Positions 5,998 to 7,752 of a stretch of DNA of 7,752 nucleotides are shown piece after piece. The DNA lies in contig JBEVLT010000439.1 of assembly GCA_040509055.1 (NCBI GenBank), positions 1 through 7,752 on the forward strand, read 5' to 3'. The notes beneath the pieces are model-generated. The model was not told the origin of the DNA, did not search any database, and was given only the letters and a program-made list of their open reading frames with translations. A program made the translations under genes and the position numbers. The stretch is from JAJKIP01 sp040509055. Lineage in GTDB: Bacteria; Bacteroidota; Bacteroidia; Chitinophagales; Chitinophagaceae. Each line of letters begins with the position of its first letter. Position 1 is the first letter of the stretch.

Positions 5998-7134
5998 ATG
6001 AGAAATGTCGTGATTTGTTGCACCCTGCTGATCTTTTGTTCCGTTGCATCGGCACAGGATACCCTGGCAACCAACATAAAAGCGTTGCTGGACAGCGGCC
6101 GGTACGAACACGTCATTGACAACTACCTGCCGCCGCACGCCAACTATTCCGCCAAAGCGCTGTACTATACCGGGTTTGCCTGCTTCATGAAGGAAGACAA
6201 CGACAACTGCATCCGGCTGATGACCCTTGCCATCAAAAAAGACCCGGGTTACTCCCGCGCTTATTTTATCCGGGCAGCTACATATAACTACATGGCCCGG
6301 TATGATGATGCGGTGAAAGATTTTCGTGCAGCTATTGCCCTGAATCCCGAATACGGCGAATATTACAGCGGTCTTGGCGATGCCTGGTACAACCTTCAAA
6401 AAGACAGCCTGGCCCTGCAGGCTTATATCAAGGCCGGGGCGCAGGCCGATGCGCCGGAACGGGCTTTCCTGATGATCCCCCAATTATATGCCGCGCAAAA
6501 GGAGGAGGATAAAGCGCTGGATGCTTACTATATCGCCCGGTATAAAGTGGCCCGGGAATCGGATTCGTATTCCTCCATCCTGTACAATATTGCCCTATTT
6601 GAATTGCAGAAAGGCAACTACGAAAAGGCCGAAACGGCATTGCAGGAGCTGCTGCAACTGGCGCCGGACGATTACCAGGCATACGCGAAATTGATACAGG
6701 TATATTATGGCCGGAAGGAATACCAAAAAGCGCAACCCTGGAAGGATAAGCTCTATGAAGCGCATAGAAAAGGCCTGTTGACGGGAACGTTGCAGGATAA
6801 GTTCTGCTTTGACCAGTTTAAATGGCAGGGCAAACTGATCCAGGTATACGAACGATATGAAGAAGGTTCGAAAAAGACGATTTATAACAAGCATTTGTTT
6901 TATGTCCTGAATGCAAAAGAGCAGGTAGAGTTCAGGATGCAAACCGAGTACTCACCTCTTTCCGCAGAAACGAATGGCCCCAGGTACCTGCTTTGCCTGT
7001 CGGCAGGGAACACGCATTCTACTTTCAATATCGGGTTCGGCGACGATCTGAAATACGAAGACCTGAAAGCTGCGGTGATCAGCGTATTGGAAGGAAAGGT
7101 GAAGCCGGTGGCTTCATCCTGGATCGGTAAGTAA
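5998..7134 (+). CDS. Secreted tetratricopeptide-repeat protein
   Basis: The product has 378 residues. ATG 5998 is chosen because it gives a signal peptide straight away (MRNVVICC, hydrophobic core, cut after VASA at residue 19, mature start QDT); the upstream TTG at 5947 would add 17 unlikely residues and lies in the candidate promoter. About six TPR-type helical pairs cover residues 53 to about 258; the clearest are 87-120 (AYFIRAATYNYMARYDDAV, ending ALNPEY) and 191-224 (ILYNIALFELQKGNYEKAE, ending LAPDD). A separate C-terminal domain at about 262-378 begins DKFCFDQFKWQGK and includes IYNKHLFYVLN, RMQTEYSP and GPRYLL; it looks like a conserved beta-rich module but I cannot name it. The protein should be periplasmic. 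TPRs bind partner proteins or peptides; the partner is unknown. Confidence 0.92.
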   Translation: MRNVVICCTLLIFCSVASAQDTLATNIKALLDSGRYEHVIDNYLPPHANYSAKALYYTGFACFMKEDNDNCIRLMTLAIKKDPGYSRAYFIRAATYNYMARYDDAVKDFRAAIALNPEYGEYYSGLGDAWYNLQKDSLALQAYIKAGAQADAPERAFLMIPQLYAAQKEEDKALDAYYIARYKVARESDSYSSILYNIALFELQKGNYEKAETALQELLQLAPDDYQAYAKLIQVYYGRKEYQKAQPWKDKLYEAHRKGLLTGTLQDKFCFDQFKWQGKLIQVYERYEEGSKKTIYNKHLFYVLNAKEQVEFRMQTEYSPLSAETNGPRYLLCLSAGNTHSTFNIGFGDDLKYEDLKAAVISVLEGKVKPVASSWIGK

Positions 7135-7137
7135 GCC

Positions 7138-7160
7138 CCCGGAGTTTTTCGCCCGGGTTT
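7138..7160. terminator. Weak candidate terminator between convergent genes
   Basis: CCCGG (7138-7142) and CCGGG (7153-7157) can pair around a 10-base loop, followed by TTTATT on the plus strand. The stem is only five base pairs, but all G-C, and it sits in the 24-base gap between the stops of the TPR gene and the Sel1 gene. On the minus strand no T-run follows. It may end the TPR transcript only. Confidence 0.28.
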
Positions 7161-7752
7161 ATTCCTTCTTTTTCATCTTATCCGCCTGCAGCTGTTTGGC
7201 CGGCTGGTATTGCCGCAGTGCCGACAGGTTGAGCCAGGTGTTGAACTGGAAATCATTTTTCGCCACGCCGCGGCCATCGCGGTACAGCAGGGCCAGGTTG
7301 TACATGGCTACCGGTTCGCCCTGGTCGGCAGCCCGCTGGTAATATGTCAGCGCCCGGGCCGGGTTGGTTTTTTCATCCATTGTACCGAGCAGGGTGTAAG
7401 CTGCGGGAACGCCTGCAGCCCCGGCCTTGTTCAGCCATTCCCGGGCAACAGTCTCGTCTTTTTTGCCGCCCAGCCCGTTCACGTACACGAAGCCGAGGCT
7501 GTACATGGCTTCCGGGTAACCGTTTTTGGCAGCCTGTTCCATGAGGGCGGCACCCCGCGCCGTATCGCGGGCCGGCGGTGATGTTTGCAGCAGGATATAG
7601 GCCAGCCAGTAGTCCGTCATCGGACATTTCTTAGGGGCTTCTTTCTGAAACGTGGCGAGGGCGCCCTGTACATTATTGTTATAAAGTGCCGAGTAGCCAT
7701 AACGGGCATTTTGCAGGGTAAGGGGATCGCAGGCCAGCGAGGTCCTGCCATC
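7159..7752 (-). CDS. Sel1-like repeat protein (5' end beyond the window)
   Basis: The frame is open from the window edge to TAA at 7161-7159, giving the C-terminal 197 residues. An internal ATG at 7620 could start a shorter protein, but the residues before it (ARYGYSALYNNNVQGALATF) clearly belong to the same helical repeat fold, so the real start lies outside. Sel1-type repeats follow: ALMEQAAKNGYPEAMYSLGF, then AREWLNKAGAAGVPAAYTLL, then ALTYYQRAADQGEPVAMYNL with the typical LLYRDGRGVAKN turn. The tail is Lys-rich (DKMKKKE). The visible N-terminal part contains a Cys pair (C in LACDP and in KKCPM). Sel1 repeats are helical protein-binding scaffolds; the partner and location cannot be read from this fragment, though an exported protein is plausible beside the TPR gene it converges on. 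Confidence 0.9.
   Translation of the reverse strand, partial: DGRTSLACDPLTLQNARYGYSALYNNNVQGALATFQKEAPKKCPMTDYWLAYILLQTSPPARDTARGAALMEQAAKNGYPEAMYSLGFVYVNGLGGKKDETVAREWLNKAGAAGVPAAYTLLGTMDEKTNPARALTYYQRAADQGEPVAMYNLALLYRDGRGVAKNDFQFNTWLNLSALRQYQPAKQLQADKMKKKE

Noticed and set aside
7210..7581. A 123-residue plus-strand frame opposite the Sel1 gene
   Set aside because: It mirrors the codons of the Sel1 repeats on the other strand and has no features of its own.
1..7752. CRISPR arrays, tRNA or rRNA genes, transposases and attachment sites
   Set aside because: By eye, none of the required short regular repeats, cloverleaf structures or recombinase motifs is present. The only regular repeats are protein-coding.

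Overview
The window looks like a stretch of chromosome from a Bacteroidota bacterium, most likely of the Chitinophaga type. The evidence is a secreted protein ending in a type IX secretion (T9SS) sorting domain, AT-rich leaders without strong Shine-Dalgarno sequences, a Bacteroidota-style promoter (TTTG then TAnnTTTG-like) and envelope proteins typical of that phylum. The organism is inferred from these traits, not from a marker gene.

Layout. Positions 2-295 (+) hold the 3' end of an unrecognised gene. Its stop codon overlaps a decayed DUF4291 gene (292-613, +) that has two single-base frameshifts and has lost its C-terminal half. The rest of the gap up to 919 is probably also gene debris: a short antisense stretch (685-889, -) reads like the end of an outer-membrane beta-barrel protein. 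Positions 920-5104 (+) encode a 1394-residue secreted protein with a signal peptide, a long parallel beta-helix region, four cadherin-like repeats and a T9SS C-terminal domain. A strong two-way terminator (5133-5164) separates it from a convergent lipoprotein gene (5206-5871, -). A 126-base divergent promoter region follows, then a secreted TPR protein (5998-7134, +). The window ends in a convergent, 5'-truncated Sel1-repeat gene (7159-7752, -).

The genes do not form one operon: after the first pair, the intact ones alternate in direction and each seems to be its own transcription unit. What they share is location. All four recognisable intact or partial products carry, or probably carry, an export signal or protein-protein interaction repeats, so this is an envelope and cell-surface neighbourhood. 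I see no CRISPR array, transposase, tRNA or rRNA. The best candidates for a second look are the decayed gene region at 292-919, the modular surface protein, and the lipoprotein with its WGCGxxC and CPYC cysteine motifs.
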